64,000 nucleotides of DNA from Algibacter marinivivus (GTDB lineage: Bacteria; Bacteroidota; Bacteroidia; Flavobacteriales; Flavobacteriaceae): contig NZ_QFRI01000002.1 of NCBI RefSeq assembly GCF_003143755.1, forward strand, positions 605,953 through 669,952, in the 5' to 3' direction. Numbering within the stretch: the first letter of the stretch is position 1; every line of letters starts with the position of its first letter. The translations under genes and the position numbers were made by a program. Positions 16,371 to 25,973 of the stretch are shown piece after piece. The notes below the pieces were generated by a model, which saw only the letters and a program-made list of their open reading frames with translations, was not told the DNA's origin and did not search any database.

Positions 16371-17762
16371 TTACTGCCCTCTAAAGAAAATAACTGTACT
16401 CATCGTTTTTATTAAAATATTCATGTCTAAAAAGAAGCCTCTGTGTTTTATGTAGTACAAATCGTATTGAAGTTTAAGTAAACTATCATCTATCGATGCA
16501 GCGTATCTTGTTTTTACCTGCGCCCAACCAGTTAGACCAGGCTTAACTATATGTCTAGTCTCATAAAAAGGCAACATTTTAGACAACTCTCTTACAAAAA
16601 ACGGACGTTCTGGTCTAGGACCAATTAAACTCATATCCCCTTTCAAAATATTAATAAACTGTGGAATTTCATCTAATCTAGAGTGTCTTAAAAATTTACC
16701 AAATGGAGTTACTCTTACATCTCCTTTTTTAGCCCATTTGATACCCGATTGTTCAGCATCTTTTATCATGGTTCGGAATTTTATAATCTTAAAAAGGTTT
16801 CCGTTTTTACCAACTCTTTCTTGTGAATAAAATAGTGGTCCTTTATTACCAATAAAATTTCCTAACAAAATAAATGGCAAAAATATTAATCCTATTAAAA
16901 CACCAATTAATGAGATTAAAACATCAAATAAACGATGATAAAATAAATAAAGCTTGTTCTGATTATTTCTACTAAAAGGGAAATATTTATAAAAATCTTT
17001 ACCTACAAATTGAACTGGTATACGCTGTGTTAAGTCTTCGTATACTTGAGTATATTCGTTAATTGGAAAACCTTCTTCTAATAATTTTATAAGTGTATAA
17101 TAGATTTCTGAAGTGATATTCTCAGAGCTATAGCTTGCCACTACAACTTCTGATAAATTTTCTTGTTTTATAACATCTCTTATATGCCTCGGTGCATATT
17201 CTTTAATTCCATTGAACTTAACAGCAGACATTTTGTCTTTTTCACAATTAACAAATCCAACTATTTTATAATTAGGATCTGAACTTTTAAAAGCCTCAAC
17301 AATGGTTTCAATATTAGACGTTTCTCCAATAATTAAAACCTTTTTATAAAACCTAGGAGAAACTATAAACGTAATATAAGCTAATCGCCATAGAAATAAA
17401 GCTAAAAGAATAGCAAAATAAAAGAATACTATTTGCAACCTATTATCTGGTAAAACAGGTGTGTAATATGGCGTTAAAAGATAAAAAAGCACTGTTATTG
17501 AGACTGTAAAAACGATTCCAGAAGTAATTTTTTCAATTTTACTTGACTTTTGTAAATCGTAAAGCTCAAAAACTGTAGCAAAAATGGATATATATAAAAC
17601 TAGTACTAAAACCCATGTCCAATTTTCTTTAGTAATTGTAAAATAGTCAAAATCGAAGCTATTACTCACTAAATAAAGCACAAAAAGAATAGAAAGCACA
17701 TCAAAAATACGCAAGAGAATTTTCCTCTCAGAGATATTAAAATGTATACCGCTTTTAGCCAT
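16371..17762 (-). CDS. WbaP/WcaJ-type undecaprenyl-phosphate sugar phosphotransferase
   Basis: A 463-residue polyprenyl glycosylphosphotransferase that starts a repeat unit by moving a sugar-1-phosphate onto undecaprenyl phosphate. The N-terminal part has four to five membrane segments (residues ~15-145), then a Rossmann-like domain (KVLIIGETSNIETIVEAF), and from ~270 the bacterial sugar transferase domain: RVGKNGNLFKIIKFRTM, SRLDEIPQFINILKGDMSLI and GPRPER. The final residues GLTGWAQVKTRYAAS and KLQYDLYYIK are also typical. It is the last gene of the 37-kb locus. The sugar is not predictable with confidence. Confidence 0.92.
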   Translation of the reverse strand: MAKSGIHFNISERKILLRIFDVLSILFVLYLVSNSFDFDYFTITKENWTWVLVLVLYISIFATVFELYDLQKSSKIEKITSGIVFTVSITVLFYLLTPYYTPVLPDNRLQIVFFYFAILLALFLWRLAYITFIVSPRFYKKVLIIGETSNIETIVEAFKSSDPNYKIVGFVNCEKDKMSAVKFNGIKEYAPRHIRDVIKQENLSEVVVASYSSENITSEIYYTLIKLLEEGFPINEYTQVYEDLTQRIPVQFVGKDFYKYFPFSRNNQNKLYLFYHRLFDVLISLIGVLIGLIFLPFILLGNFIGNKGPLFYSQERVGKNGNLFKIIKFRTMIKDAEQSGIKWAKKGDVRVTPFGKFLRHSRLDEIPQFINILKGDMSLIGPRPERPFFVRELSKMLPFYETRHIVKPGLTGWAQVKTRYAASIDDSLLKLQYDLYYIKHRGFFLDMNILIKTMSTVIFFRGQ

Positions 17763-17819
17763 TCTTTAGGGAGTTGTTAAGAATGCATAAATATAGCAAG
17801 TAATTTCATTGTTTGTTAA

Positions 17820-18854
17820 TTATTTCAACAGTTTAATCCAATGGTTTTTAACAATTTCCCAATCAAATTGTTCTACATAATCTCTACCCTCTTTAGCTAT
17901 TTGATTCGTTTTTTCTGGTGAATTAGTGAGGTTAATGATTGTATCAACAAACAGATTAGATGCTCCAGACTCAACTAGAAAACCATTTTTATTATGTTGA
18001 ATTAGAAACGACAACCCTCCAACGTTAGTTGACACCACTGGTAAACCTAGAGCCATAGCTTCAATAACGCTAACAGGCATGTTGTCAAAATTTGTAGTAT
18101 TAATAAAAATATTAAAATTTTTTGATAATTTAATCCACTCTTGTTTAGTCAGTTTTCCTCTAAAATCGACTTTAACACCTAATTTCTCTGCATGTTTTTT
18201 TGTTTCTAACAAACTTCCATCTCCATCAGGACCAACCATACAAAGTTCTGCCTCTATATTTTTATCTTTAAGCACCTTTAAAACATCAATAGCCAACAAA
18301 GGATTATAAATTTTTGAAAAAGAACGCACCCATAGCAATTTTATACTATCAAAAGTTCTTTCTTTAAATAAGTAATTTTTAATCTCTATTGAATTAGGGA
18401 TACAAACAATATTATTGTAACCCAAACTTTTAAAATTTGATTCAGTGTAAGCTGAAGGGGCAATATTTACATAGGCATTATTAAAAATTGCTTTGGATAA
18501 CCTAGGCGTATTTTTTAACCTATTTGGTAAACTACCACCATGTAGAATAGGAATATATTTTAATTTCAATACTCTACACCATTGACTCACAAAATAAGCA
18601 TAGTAAAAATTTAATGTGCTATAGGTGTCAATTAACACATAATCGGCTTGTTTTCTGTATCTAAAGCAAGTCCATATCATATCTAACAACCTAATAACTA
18701 AATTCTTTTTACTAGAAGCGCAATAGATATTATAACCACTTTCTTTAAGTAACTTACCCAATATATCAATTGAAGTCAAGTTTGCACCTTCCTTAACTCC
18801 AGACTTATTTCCTATGTATATTAGAGTTTTCATTGATTGGCTAATATTAAACAC
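17820..18854 (-). CDS. Glycosyltransferase, GT4 family
   Basis: A 344-residue GT-B fold retaining transferase. The C-terminal nucleotide-sugar site is recognisable: IKLLWVRSFSKIYNPLLAID, then FINTTNFDNMPVSVIEAMAL followed by GLPVVSTNVGG, with the EX7E-like site in its usual place (here the first acid is Asp). A shorter N-terminus lacks a membrane segment. It overlaps the Wzy-like gene by 8 bases. It adds an unknown sugar to the growing unit at the cytoplasmic face. Confidence 0.85.
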   Translation of the reverse strand: MFNISQSMKTLIYIGNKSGVKEGANLTSIDILGKLLKESGYNIYCASSKKNLVIRLLDMIWTCFRYRKQADYVLIDTYSTLNFYYAYFVSQWCRVLKLKYIPILHGGSLPNRLKNTPRLSKAIFNNAYVNIAPSAYTESNFKSLGYNNIVCIPNSIEIKNYLFKERTFDSIKLLWVRSFSKIYNPLLAIDVLKVLKDKNIEAELCMVGPDGDGSLLETKKHAEKLGVKVDFRGKLTKQEWIKLSKNFNIFINTTNFDNMPVSVIEAMALGLPVVSTNVGGLSFLIQHNKNGFLVESGASNLFVDTIINLTNSPEKTNQIAKEGRDYVEQFDWEIVKNHWIKLLK

Positions 18855-20208
18855 TTTTCTTTTTTAATACTTTTCTTTTTTTTATCGAACCAGATTTATA
18901 TTGAATATCCAACAAGCATAATCCGTAAACAAATGCGGGTGCTGCTATACGCATAGATGAATGATTAATAGTTAAAAACCAAAAAAGGTAAAGTGAATAG
19001 AAGAAAACATTCGTCCTATTTCGTATTCGAAAAAGTAAAGGAGCAATTAATAAAATTATGAAAGCTGCCATTCCAAACAAACCATGTTCTGATAAAATTC
19101 TGCTCATTTCGTTATGAGATGCAGCTTCAATACCTTCACTTTTCTGTCTAAGTTCTTTTATTTTACCTACTCCTACACCTAAAACTGGATTTTTCAAAAA
19201 TTCATCAATTTCAAAAGAAACTAAATCTGCCCTACCTGTTGAAATATCAGCCTTTTCTCTACCTAAAGCATCTCTGTTAGTATAGCGTTTATCTATTAAC
19301 CCACTAGTTTGAATTGATGAAAACAACCAAATCAATAATCCGATACTTAAAAAAAGAAAAACGGTTCTGCTAATTCTGAATTTTGCTTTCACGTTTACTT
19401 TTATAAAATAGAAATAAACAAAAGCTACAATCATTATCAACGCTACTATTACACCTCCTCTACTAAATGTTACTATGGCTCTATAACTAATTGCTGATAC
19501 TAATAACCCATTAATAATTTTTAAAAACAAAGACGGGGAAAGCATAAAAAAGCGAATACTAAAAATAAACATTCCTAAACCCAAAACGGTAGCTACTTGA
19601 TTAGGACCAAAACCTCCTGAAGCCGCAAAATTAGATCCTGTACCTGTTACAGTATCTCTAATACTAGGTGCATAAACAAATAAATACGTTGTTATGGTAA
19701 CTAAAGGCAATGCCATAGCCAACAATACTTTATGCATACTTTGGTAGGTTAATTTTTGCTTATAACAGAATATAGATACAACACCTAAACACACAGGTCC
19801 ACTTAAATTAAACGCTATTGCAGTACGAATAGTAGTTTGTTCTGTCATGTTAAAACCTGCTACTAAAATCCCTGGAACAAGTAAAAAAATATAGACAATG
19901 TAAGGTATTGGTTGTTTAAGCCTGATACCTAATATTCCAATCAAACAAAAAAGAATTACTAAATATTTTGATGTTTCATAAAGTAAGCTACCTCCAGTCA
20001 TTCTTAAAAACACCTCAGCACCAACTACATAACTACAAGCCATTAAAACATGTAATACTTTTTGAGAAGGCTTACTTTTAATAATTCTATTAGAAAAATA
20101 AAGAAAGATTACTAACAAGTAAACTTTTGATAGAACTCCAAAACTAAATATGGCAATTCCTATAAGAATATGCAAAAATATAAGTTTTATGTAATTAGAG
20201 TTTTTCAA
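18847..20208 (-). CDS. O-antigen polymerase/ligase-like membrane protein (Wzy/WaaL superfamily)
   Basis: A 453-residue integral membrane protein with about eleven to twelve hydrophobic segments. A periplasmic loop after residue ~300 carries RADLVSFEIDEFLKNPVLG, GVGVGKIKEL and then ASHNEMSRILSEHGLFGMAA, the conserved Wzy_C pattern. Members either polymerise lipid-linked repeat units or ligate a polymer to lipid A core; sequence alone does not decide. Its presence with an ABC exporter in the same locus is notable. It sits one base after the GT4 gene upstream. Confidence 0.85.
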   Translation of the reverse strand: MKNSNYIKLIFLHILIGIAIFSFGVLSKVYLLVIFLYFSNRIIKSKPSQKVLHVLMACSYVVGAEVFLRMTGGSLLYETSKYLVILFCLIGILGIRLKQPIPYIVYIFLLVPGILVAGFNMTEQTTIRTAIAFNLSGPVCLGVVSIFCYKQKLTYQSMHKVLLAMALPLVTITTYLFVYAPSIRDTVTGTGSNFAASGGFGPNQVATVLGLGMFIFSIRFFMLSPSLFLKIINGLLVSAISYRAIVTFSRGGVIVALIMIVAFVYFYFIKVNVKAKFRISRTVFLFLSIGLLIWLFSSIQTSGLIDKRYTNRDALGREKADISTGRADLVSFEIDEFLKNPVLGVGVGKIKELRQKSEGIEAASHNEMSRILSEHGLFGMAAFIILLIAPLLFRIRNRTNVFFYSLYLFWFLTINHSSMRIAAPAFVYGLCLLDIQYKSGSIKKRKVLKKKSV

Positions 20209-20209
20209 A

Positions 20210-21286
20210 TTATTTGATGATATCTTTATAAATTTTAATGATTTTTTCTAATTGAGATTTTTCTGAAAAATGCTCTTGAATATAATTTTTATAGTGCTTA
20301 GAATATTCATTTCGAAGCTTTCTATTGTCAATATATTTAATTAAAGTATTATATAACATTTTATAATCTAAAGAATTGATTAAAAACCCATTAACATTAT
20401 TTTCAATAACATTTTTACATTCTCCTACATCAGTAGCAATTACAGCTAAACCTGCCAAACCATACTCGAGTAAAGCAATTGGCAAACCTTCTGATTTTGA
20501 AGATAAGACACCTATTTCACATTGACTCAAAACATAATAAATATCAGGTTTACTGTCATAAAAAAATACAGATCTACTTAAACCTAATGTTTTTACTTTA
20601 GATTTAACTTTCTTAGAATACTCATCTTGAAAATCTTTACCGATACAATGCAAAGTCCAATCTGGATAAAGATTATTAACGCTTTTAAAAGCTTCAACTA
20701 ATGTAAAATGATCTTTTTGAGGTCTTAAATTTGCTAAACATACAATACGTTTCCCAGAAACACCATTAAGTTTTGTTTCAGACAAATTTTTATCAACAGA
20801 AGCAAAATTAGGTAAATAGCTTACGCTTCTTGCATTAAGTTTACGTTTTGCCCAATTTTCCAAATTTCTATTTACACTAAATACATGTGAAAAATATTTT
20901 GAACAAAATTTTAATATGCCATTTTTTCTACTTTCCAAAAACTCACTATTTCCATAATGATCATGCCATATAATCGATGTTTTTTTATTAGAAATTTTAA
21001 CTATTGTAGCTAAAAAAAATGATGTGGAATGCGCATGAATTATATCTATATTATTAGTTTTAACAAACGTACTTAACCTTTTAATTACCTTAAAATCAAT
21101 TGTTTTTTGCTTATTCAGAAACAGATAATTAACATTATCAGACAAACCCTCTTTCAACAATCCTTCTTTCCTTGTTGCGCATAAAAATGACTTCTCTATT
21201 TCAGCAGACAAAACATTAGCTAAATTAACAGCAACGCGTTCAGCACCCCCAGTTTCTAAAGAATCTATTAATTGTAATACACGCAT
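20210..21286 (-). CDS. Glycosyltransferase, GT4 family
   Basis: A 358-residue GT4 transferase. The N-terminal MRVLQLIDSLETGGAERVA glycine-rich loop, the NLRPQKDHFTLVEAF strand-helix at the start of the second domain, and SEGLPIALLEYGLAGLAVI with its EX7E site are all present. No signal or membrane segment. The GGAERV loop groups with capsule and O-antigen hexosyltransferases. Adjacent genes are also GT4 (21293) and the Wzy-like gene, and gaps are under 10 bases. Confidence 0.9.
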   Translation of the reverse strand: MRVLQLIDSLETGGAERVAVNLANVLSAEIEKSFLCATRKEGLLKEGLSDNVNYLFLNKQKTIDFKVIKRLSTFVKTNNIDIIHAHSTSFFLATIVKISNKKTSIIWHDHYGNSEFLESRKNGILKFCSKYFSHVFSVNRNLENWAKRKLNARSVSYLPNFASVDKNLSETKLNGVSGKRIVCLANLRPQKDHFTLVEAFKSVNNLYPDWTLHCIGKDFQDEYSKKVKSKVKTLGLSRSVFFYDSKPDIYYVLSQCEIGVLSSKSEGLPIALLEYGLAGLAVIATDVGECKNVIENNVNGFLINSLDYKMLYNTLIKYIDNRKLRNEYSKHYKNYIQEHFSEKSQLEKIIKIYKDIIK

Positions 21287-21292
21287 TTGTAA

Positions 21293-22405
21293 TTATAATA
21301 ATTTAACAATCTCAGACTCAAACTTATCCAATGTATACTTTTGAGACCAAACAAACGCCTCTTCAGACATTGTTTTTAGGAGCTCTGGATCAACCAAACA
21401 CCTCTTAACAGCTTCTACTGCATTTTGCAACTCAAAATCTATTAAAACACCTCTTTTCCCATAATCTAACATATAAGGCACGCAGGAAATTGAAGTTGAG
21501 ATAGGAATTACACCAAAAAACATCGCTTCAGCTATGGCTTTTGGCCAACCTTCTGATTTTGATGCTAAAATTAAAAAATGAGCTTCTTTCAAAGCTCCTT
21601 TTATAGTTTCTTTGCTCTGATTCCCTAATAATTTGATTTTATTCTGTAAAGTTTTTTCGTTTATATAAGCTTTTAAAGCTTTTTTCAAAATACCATCACC
21701 ATACAAATCCAAAGACACATTATAACCAAGCTCATTTAATTTCTCAATAATTTGAATAGCAAACAACGGGCGCTTCCCTTCAACTAATCCTCCAACAAAA
21801 ACAAATTTTAGTTTACCTGAATAATCCCTATGTGCTCTTATTTCTCGTTCTTCATTAGCATAACTTGCCGTAAAAAAAGGCTTTATGTTTTTTGTTTGAT
21901 TTTCCCAATCACCATAAACTAATGCAGTCATATTTTTGGTTAAAAATGTATTTGAAAGTATACGTTTTTGAAACTTATAGCTCACAGGTTGAACAGCTTC
22001 TGGATCCCAATTCCCAGCGTATTTAGCTGTTTTAATTTTCTTTGGAAAAAAAATTTGAACTATACTCCCGAGCAAACCAATATTTCCAGGACATCTTAAA
22101 TGAATATGATCCGCTTTTTTACAAGCACTGAAAATTTTAATTAAGATTATGGGTAATTTAATTATGGAAAAAATCAATTTTTTTATATTCGTAAACTCTA
22201 TTGATGGTATTTCATTAAATATCAGGTTATCATGATTATAAGGCAAATCAATTACAGTTTTGCTTCTAGTACTTTTTGGGGCAATTAAAAGCACTTCATC
22301 TACATGCTTCAACCAAATATTCATCTCTCTTACATAAGGTGCGTAAGCTGATATTTCATCATCTTTAAATTTATGAGCAACATGCGTTAAGATTAAAAAT
22401 CTCAT
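21293..22405 (-). CDS. Glycosyltransferase, GT4 family
   Basis: A 370-residue GT-B protein. KLKFVFVGGLVEGKRPLFAI marks the start of the nucleotide-binding domain and SEGWPKAIAEAMFFGVIPI holds the EX7E catalytic site. The N-terminal domain has HLRCPGNIGLLGSIVQIFFP, a hydrophobic stretch that may lie on the membrane. It overlaps the GT2 gene upstream by 4 bases (ATGA). The sugar added is unknown. Confidence 0.88.
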   Translation of the reverse strand: MRFLILTHVAHKFKDDEISAYAPYVREMNIWLKHVDEVLLIAPKSTRSKTVIDLPYNHDNLIFNEIPSIEFTNIKKLIFSIIKLPIILIKIFSACKKADHIHLRCPGNIGLLGSIVQIFFPKKIKTAKYAGNWDPEAVQPVSYKFQKRILSNTFLTKNMTALVYGDWENQTKNIKPFFTASYANEEREIRAHRDYSGKLKFVFVGGLVEGKRPLFAIQIIEKLNELGYNVSLDLYGDGILKKALKAYINEKTLQNKIKLLGNQSKETIKGALKEAHFLILASKSEGWPKAIAEAMFFGVIPISTSISCVPYMLDYGKRGVLIDFELQNAVEAVKRCLVDPELLKTMSEEAFVWSQKYTLDKFESEIVKLL

Positions 22406-23403
22406 GGATTTACCTTCGGTTTATTGAAAAGTAAAGATAGCCATCCTACCTTTCTTCCCAAAGTTTCCGTAAAGGCTTCTTTTTTATCTTTTGTTGTAAA
22501 CACATTTAAAAATCGAATAGTTGTCAACAATAAAACAGTTAAGCTCCACTTTACCTTCGCTTTAAAATTTGGTTTCTCATATTTTACCCGCCATACATAC
22601 CAACCGTTTCTTACCACCATTTTCCCATATTTAAATTTATTTGGTCGTCCTGATGCATCATGGTGATGAGATAATTCCGCACTGGTATTCACATACAGTT
22701 TCCCAAGTTTAGCTATTCTTAGAGAAAAATCTGCATCTTCATACAATCCATAACCTTCAAAATAGGTTGAAAATGATAAGTTATCAAAAATGGACTTTTT
22801 ATAACTAGAAACCCCTCCCATAATTAATTCAACAGGATACACTTTACCAGAAGGCGGCAAAAAGCCAATAGACCTACCGTGAGCAAAAGTTGGCAAAACA
22901 CCTGGAGGCGTATCAGGTTCCAAACCAAACTTTTTTCTAAGCTTAAATCTAGAAGGCTCCTTTCTTTCCCAACCATCAAAATAAAACATATTAGCATTTC
23001 CTTGTTTAGAAACTTTCTTCCACACGACCTCATTAGCAATATAACCACCAACAGCAAGAGCATCTGGATGCAAACTATATGTACTAATTAAGTTTTCAAA
23101 ATAAGCTGGTGTTAAAACAATATCATCATCAAGAAAACAAATTATCTCCGAATCTTTAGAAACTAGATTCACACCATAATTACGTTGTTTAGTTAACCCC
23201 CTTTGCTCTGGTTTAACTTTAAAATATTTTAAGTTATTAAAATGATTTTGCTTTAATATAACCTGAGTTTCATCATTTGTTGACCCATCAATTATTAATA
23301 TTTCATTTGGATACAAGCTTTGATTTCTAACAGAAATTAATAGCTTAAGCAATGCTTGAGATCTTAAATAAGTACAAATTATTAATGAAAAATTTTTAGT
23401 CAT
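22402..23403 (-). CDS. Glycosyltransferase, GT2 family
   Basis: A 333-residue GT-A inverting transferase. FSLIICTYLRSQALLKLLIS and ILIIDGSTNDET open the fold, FLDDDIVL (about residue 94) is the DXD metal site, and GYGLYEDADFSLRI (about 222) supplies the ED catalytic base motif. A hydrophobic segment (WSLTVLLLTTIRFL) near the C-terminus may touch the membrane. It lies within the closely packed glycosyltransferase run with 4-base overlap to the next gene. Confidence 0.9.
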   Translation of the reverse strand: MTKNFSLIICTYLRSQALLKLLISVRNQSLYPNEILIIDGSTNDETQVILKQNHFNNLKYFKVKPEQRGLTKQRNYGVNLVSKDSEIICFLDDDIVLTPAYFENLISTYSLHPDALAVGGYIANEVVWKKVSKQGNANMFYFDGWERKEPSRFKLRKKFGLEPDTPPGVLPTFAHGRSIGFLPPSGKVYPVELIMGGVSSYKKSIFDNLSFSTYFEGYGLYEDADFSLRIAKLGKLYVNTSAELSHHHDASGRPNKFKYGKMVVRNGWYVWRVKYEKPNFKAKVKWSLTVLLLTTIRFLNVFTTKDKKEAFTETLGRKVGWLSLLFNKPKVNP

Positions 23404-23404
23404 A

Positions 23405-24439
23405 TCATTTTAATTTATTCTTAAAACTATCATGTACAACCTTAAAAAAAGCTTCTCTGTTTAAGTAATTCTTCCATAGTAACCTATTACTTTCTTGTAA
23501 TTGAGTAAAAGCTTTATCATCCAATTTATTATGAAATTCTATTATCTTTTCAACCATTCTATCATCTTCAGATTCATCAATAATTAAAGAATGCTGATTC
23601 CAATCAATTACACCTGATAAAGGTAATCTACAATCGGTATTTATTAGTATAGGAATTCTACCAACAGCTAAAGTTTCATAAAATCTAACAGAAAAATTAC
23701 CAGCACCTCTCAAGCAAAATGTATATGGATTAGTATATAAGTTATTGTAAAACTCATTTGTTGTCAATAATTTCTCTTTAGCGGTTCTAACTCCTGCTCT
23801 ATAAGATTTTCTTAAAATAAAATTTGATTTAAGCGCTTTTGATTTTGATAATGCATTTAAATAACTAGCCCTTTTAATACTTGATGGGTAAAATGATTGA
23901 TAATCTTTCTTTTCTTTAAATAGAATGCGTTTTACATTACTCTTAATATAGCTTAAAAGCTCTTTAAAATACTTTTTTGCTCCAGTATTGGCATGACCTA
24001 CAAAACCAATTTTTGGAGAATCAACCTTGTCCAAGGTCTTAAAACTTGAATTTAAATGTGCCTTATAAGGATCATTTATAAATGAGGGCATTATTATGGT
24101 TCTTTCATTCAATTTACTATGAAAACCACTTAATCTGAAATTGTAAATAGTTTTATCTTTTAATGAAAAACCAAAATCGCCACCGGAATATACCCAAAGA
24201 TTTTTTTTTAGAGACTTAGCTTTATTATGTATATCTATTACTTCTCTTTTATAGAATTTTAAAGCATAAGTATATTCTAAAGGTGAAATAAAAATATCCG
24301 CACTATTAGCATCTTCAACTATTACATAAATGTCACTCAAGTATTTATTTTGAGTAAAATGCAAATCAAATAATAAGGGGAAAACGTAACTACGATTCTC
24401 TTCTGTTAACAAACTAGTATTTGTATAAACCTTAAGCAT
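23405..24439 (-). CDS. Exostosin-like glycosyltransferase (GT47-type)
   Basis: A ~344-residue protein with the exostosin signature near its C-terminus: YTFCLRGAGNFSVRFYETLA followed by VGRIPILINTDCRLPL. This family was first known from heparan sulfate synthesis in animals and xyloglucan synthesis in plants, and occurs in bacterial capsule loci. I use ATG 24439 (MLKVYTNTSLL) instead of 24475, because the earlier start would run 44 bases into the upstream GT2 gene while 24439 gives an 8-base overlap. Sugar specificity unknown. Confidence 0.82.
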   Translation of the reverse strand: MLKVYTNTSLLTEENRSYVFPLLFDLHFTQNKYLSDIYVIVEDANSADIFISPLEYTYALKFYKREVIDIHNKAKSLKKNLWVYSGGDFGFSLKDKTIYNFRLSGFHSKLNERTIIMPSFINDPYKAHLNSSFKTLDKVDSPKIGFVGHANTGAKKYFKELLSYIKSNVKRILFKEKKDYQSFYPSSIKRASYLNALSKSKALKSNFILRKSYRAGVRTAKEKLLTTNEFYNNLYTNPYTFCLRGAGNFSVRFYETLAVGRIPILINTDCRLPLSGVIDWNQHSLIIDESEDDRMVEKIIEFHNKLDDKAFTQLQESNRLLWKNYLNREAFFKVVHDSFKNKLK

Positions 24440-25973
24440 ATGCTTGTAGCTTTTTTGCCCAAAAAAGACTAACATCCCATTTTTTATTCATCAAAGAAAT
24501 ATAACGAAATGGATTCTTAATTTTTTGATGTTTATAAAATTTTATGAACAAGAGTAACTTATAAGCTTGTACTTGCGATTTTGTAAAATAATTTAAGTTA
24601 AGAAGCATAATTGTAGGCGCTGGCTTAGGTAAGATATCCTCATCAAACCAAGGATGTTCGACTTTAATCCTATAACCACCAACTGGTGCTTTTAAATGTG
24701 TAATTATAATATCTGGTACAGAAATAACATCAGCTCCTAGATTTCTGATTTGCATTCCAAAATCAGAATCCTCTCCATACCCATACTCATAGCTTAAATT
24801 AAATTTAATATGCTCGAGCAATTCAGATTTAACAATACTAGTTCCAGAACCAAAAATGGGTGTTTGCGCTATTTTTAAATATTTTTGAACTTCGTCAACT
24901 TGTAAACAAGCTAGATTAATTGATTTTACTCCTAGGCTCTCAATTCTTGAAAATGATTTTTCTAATAAATCTTTTTCAAATCTAATATCATCATCCCCAA
25001 AAAACACCCACTCACTTTCTACTAAACTAATAGCTATATTTCTTGCATTACAAACACCGCTTTTATGGATAAACCTGTGTTTGATTTTAAATGGCCATTC
25101 CTCAGAAGTCAAATAATCAAGTTCTGATTTAGAATCCAACAAAGGGTTTTGTTCAACTATGATTACATTATTTGGGAGGATAGTTTGTTTTGATAAATCT
25201 TTTAAAACATCATACAAATAAGGTTTTCTACCAATTGTTGGTATAATAACATCAATACTTTTTTGAGATATTACTTTTCTATTAGAATTAAGAGGAATTG
25301 AGGAAAAATCTAATTCTAAATTATCTCTTGAATAAAACAAAGTTCTCAAAAAAGGAAGTAATGGAAATCTTTTCAAGTAAATCACAAAACAAAAAAACAG
25401 AATATAACTCCAAACCCATTTATAATTTGTTTTAACAAACTTAAATAGTTGATAAATTGTTGCTTTGTTATTAACTTCAGATTTTGGTTTCTCTAAAAAC
25501 AACCTTGGTTCTGAGTAACAAAACAAACCTTGCGACATTGCCGTTTTTGCTAAACAATTAAGATAATAATCAAAATCTTTATACTTATTAAAAGCAGAAA
25601 ATGCGGTATTTAGAAGGCTTAAATGCACTCCTCCAACATCACTACTCATTAACCACGTTGGGTAAGTATTCGTTTTATTTACTTTTAAATAAATAGACTG
25701 ATCTACAAAACCTATTTGCTCTGGAAGAAAGTTTTCAAGGTTTACAGTATATGATGCGAAAATACGCTTATGATGAAAAATGGTGCTTAAACTATCCTTA
25801 TCAATTAAATCAAAATAATCTTGATAACACCAAATTAAAAGAGCTTCAGGATACGTTTTAGCCAACTCATAAAGTGTGCTCGTTATAGATTTACTTTTTT
25901 CAAATGGTAATTCGTTTAAGCTATCATTTAATACCTTTTGAACACTATTATTTTTATGAATCAAATAAATCAT
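24432..25973 (-). CDS. GT2 glycosyltransferase with long N-terminal extension
   Basis: A 513-residue protein. The C-terminal half is a GT2 domain (IDVIIPTIGRKPYLYDVLKD, VFFGDDDIRFEKDLLEKS with the DXD-type site, YGYGEDSDFGMQIR with the ED motif). The first ~210 residues are not a recognised domain. They are followed by a membrane segment (WVWSYILFFCFVIYL, about 192-206), so the extension and the GT2 domain are joined through a membrane anchor. It overlaps the GT4 gene upstream by 4 bases. The extension could be another transferase-like fold or a partner-binding domain. Confidence 0.82.
   Translation of the reverse strand: MIYLIHKNNSVQKVLNDSLNELPFEKSKSITSTLYELAKTYPEALLIWCYQDYFDLIDKDSLSTIFHHKRIFASYTVNLENFLPEQIGFVDQSIYLKVNKTNTYPTWLMSSDVGGVHLSLLNTAFSAFNKYKDFDYYLNCLAKTAMSQGLFCYSEPRLFLEKPKSEVNNKATIYQLFKFVKTNYKWVWSYILFFCFVIYLKRFPLLPFLRTLFYSRDNLELDFSSIPLNSNRKVISQKSIDVIIPTIGRKPYLYDVLKDLSKQTILPNNVIIVEQNPLLDSKSELDYLTSEEWPFKIKHRFIHKSGVCNARNIAISLVESEWVFFGDDDIRFEKDLLEKSFSRIESLGVKSINLACLQVDEVQKYLKIAQTPIFGSGTSIVKSELLEHIKFNLSYEYGYGEDSDFGMQIRNLGADVISVPDIIITHLKAPVGGYRIKVEHPWFDEDILPKPAPTIMLLNLNYFTKSQVQAYKLLLFIKFYKHQKIKNPFRYISLMNKKWDVSLFWAKKLQAYA

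Noticed and set aside
24440-24475. ATG 24475 as start of the exostosin-like gene
   Set aside because: It would overlap the upstream gene by 44 bases, and the residues before MLKVYTNTS are outside the conserved region.
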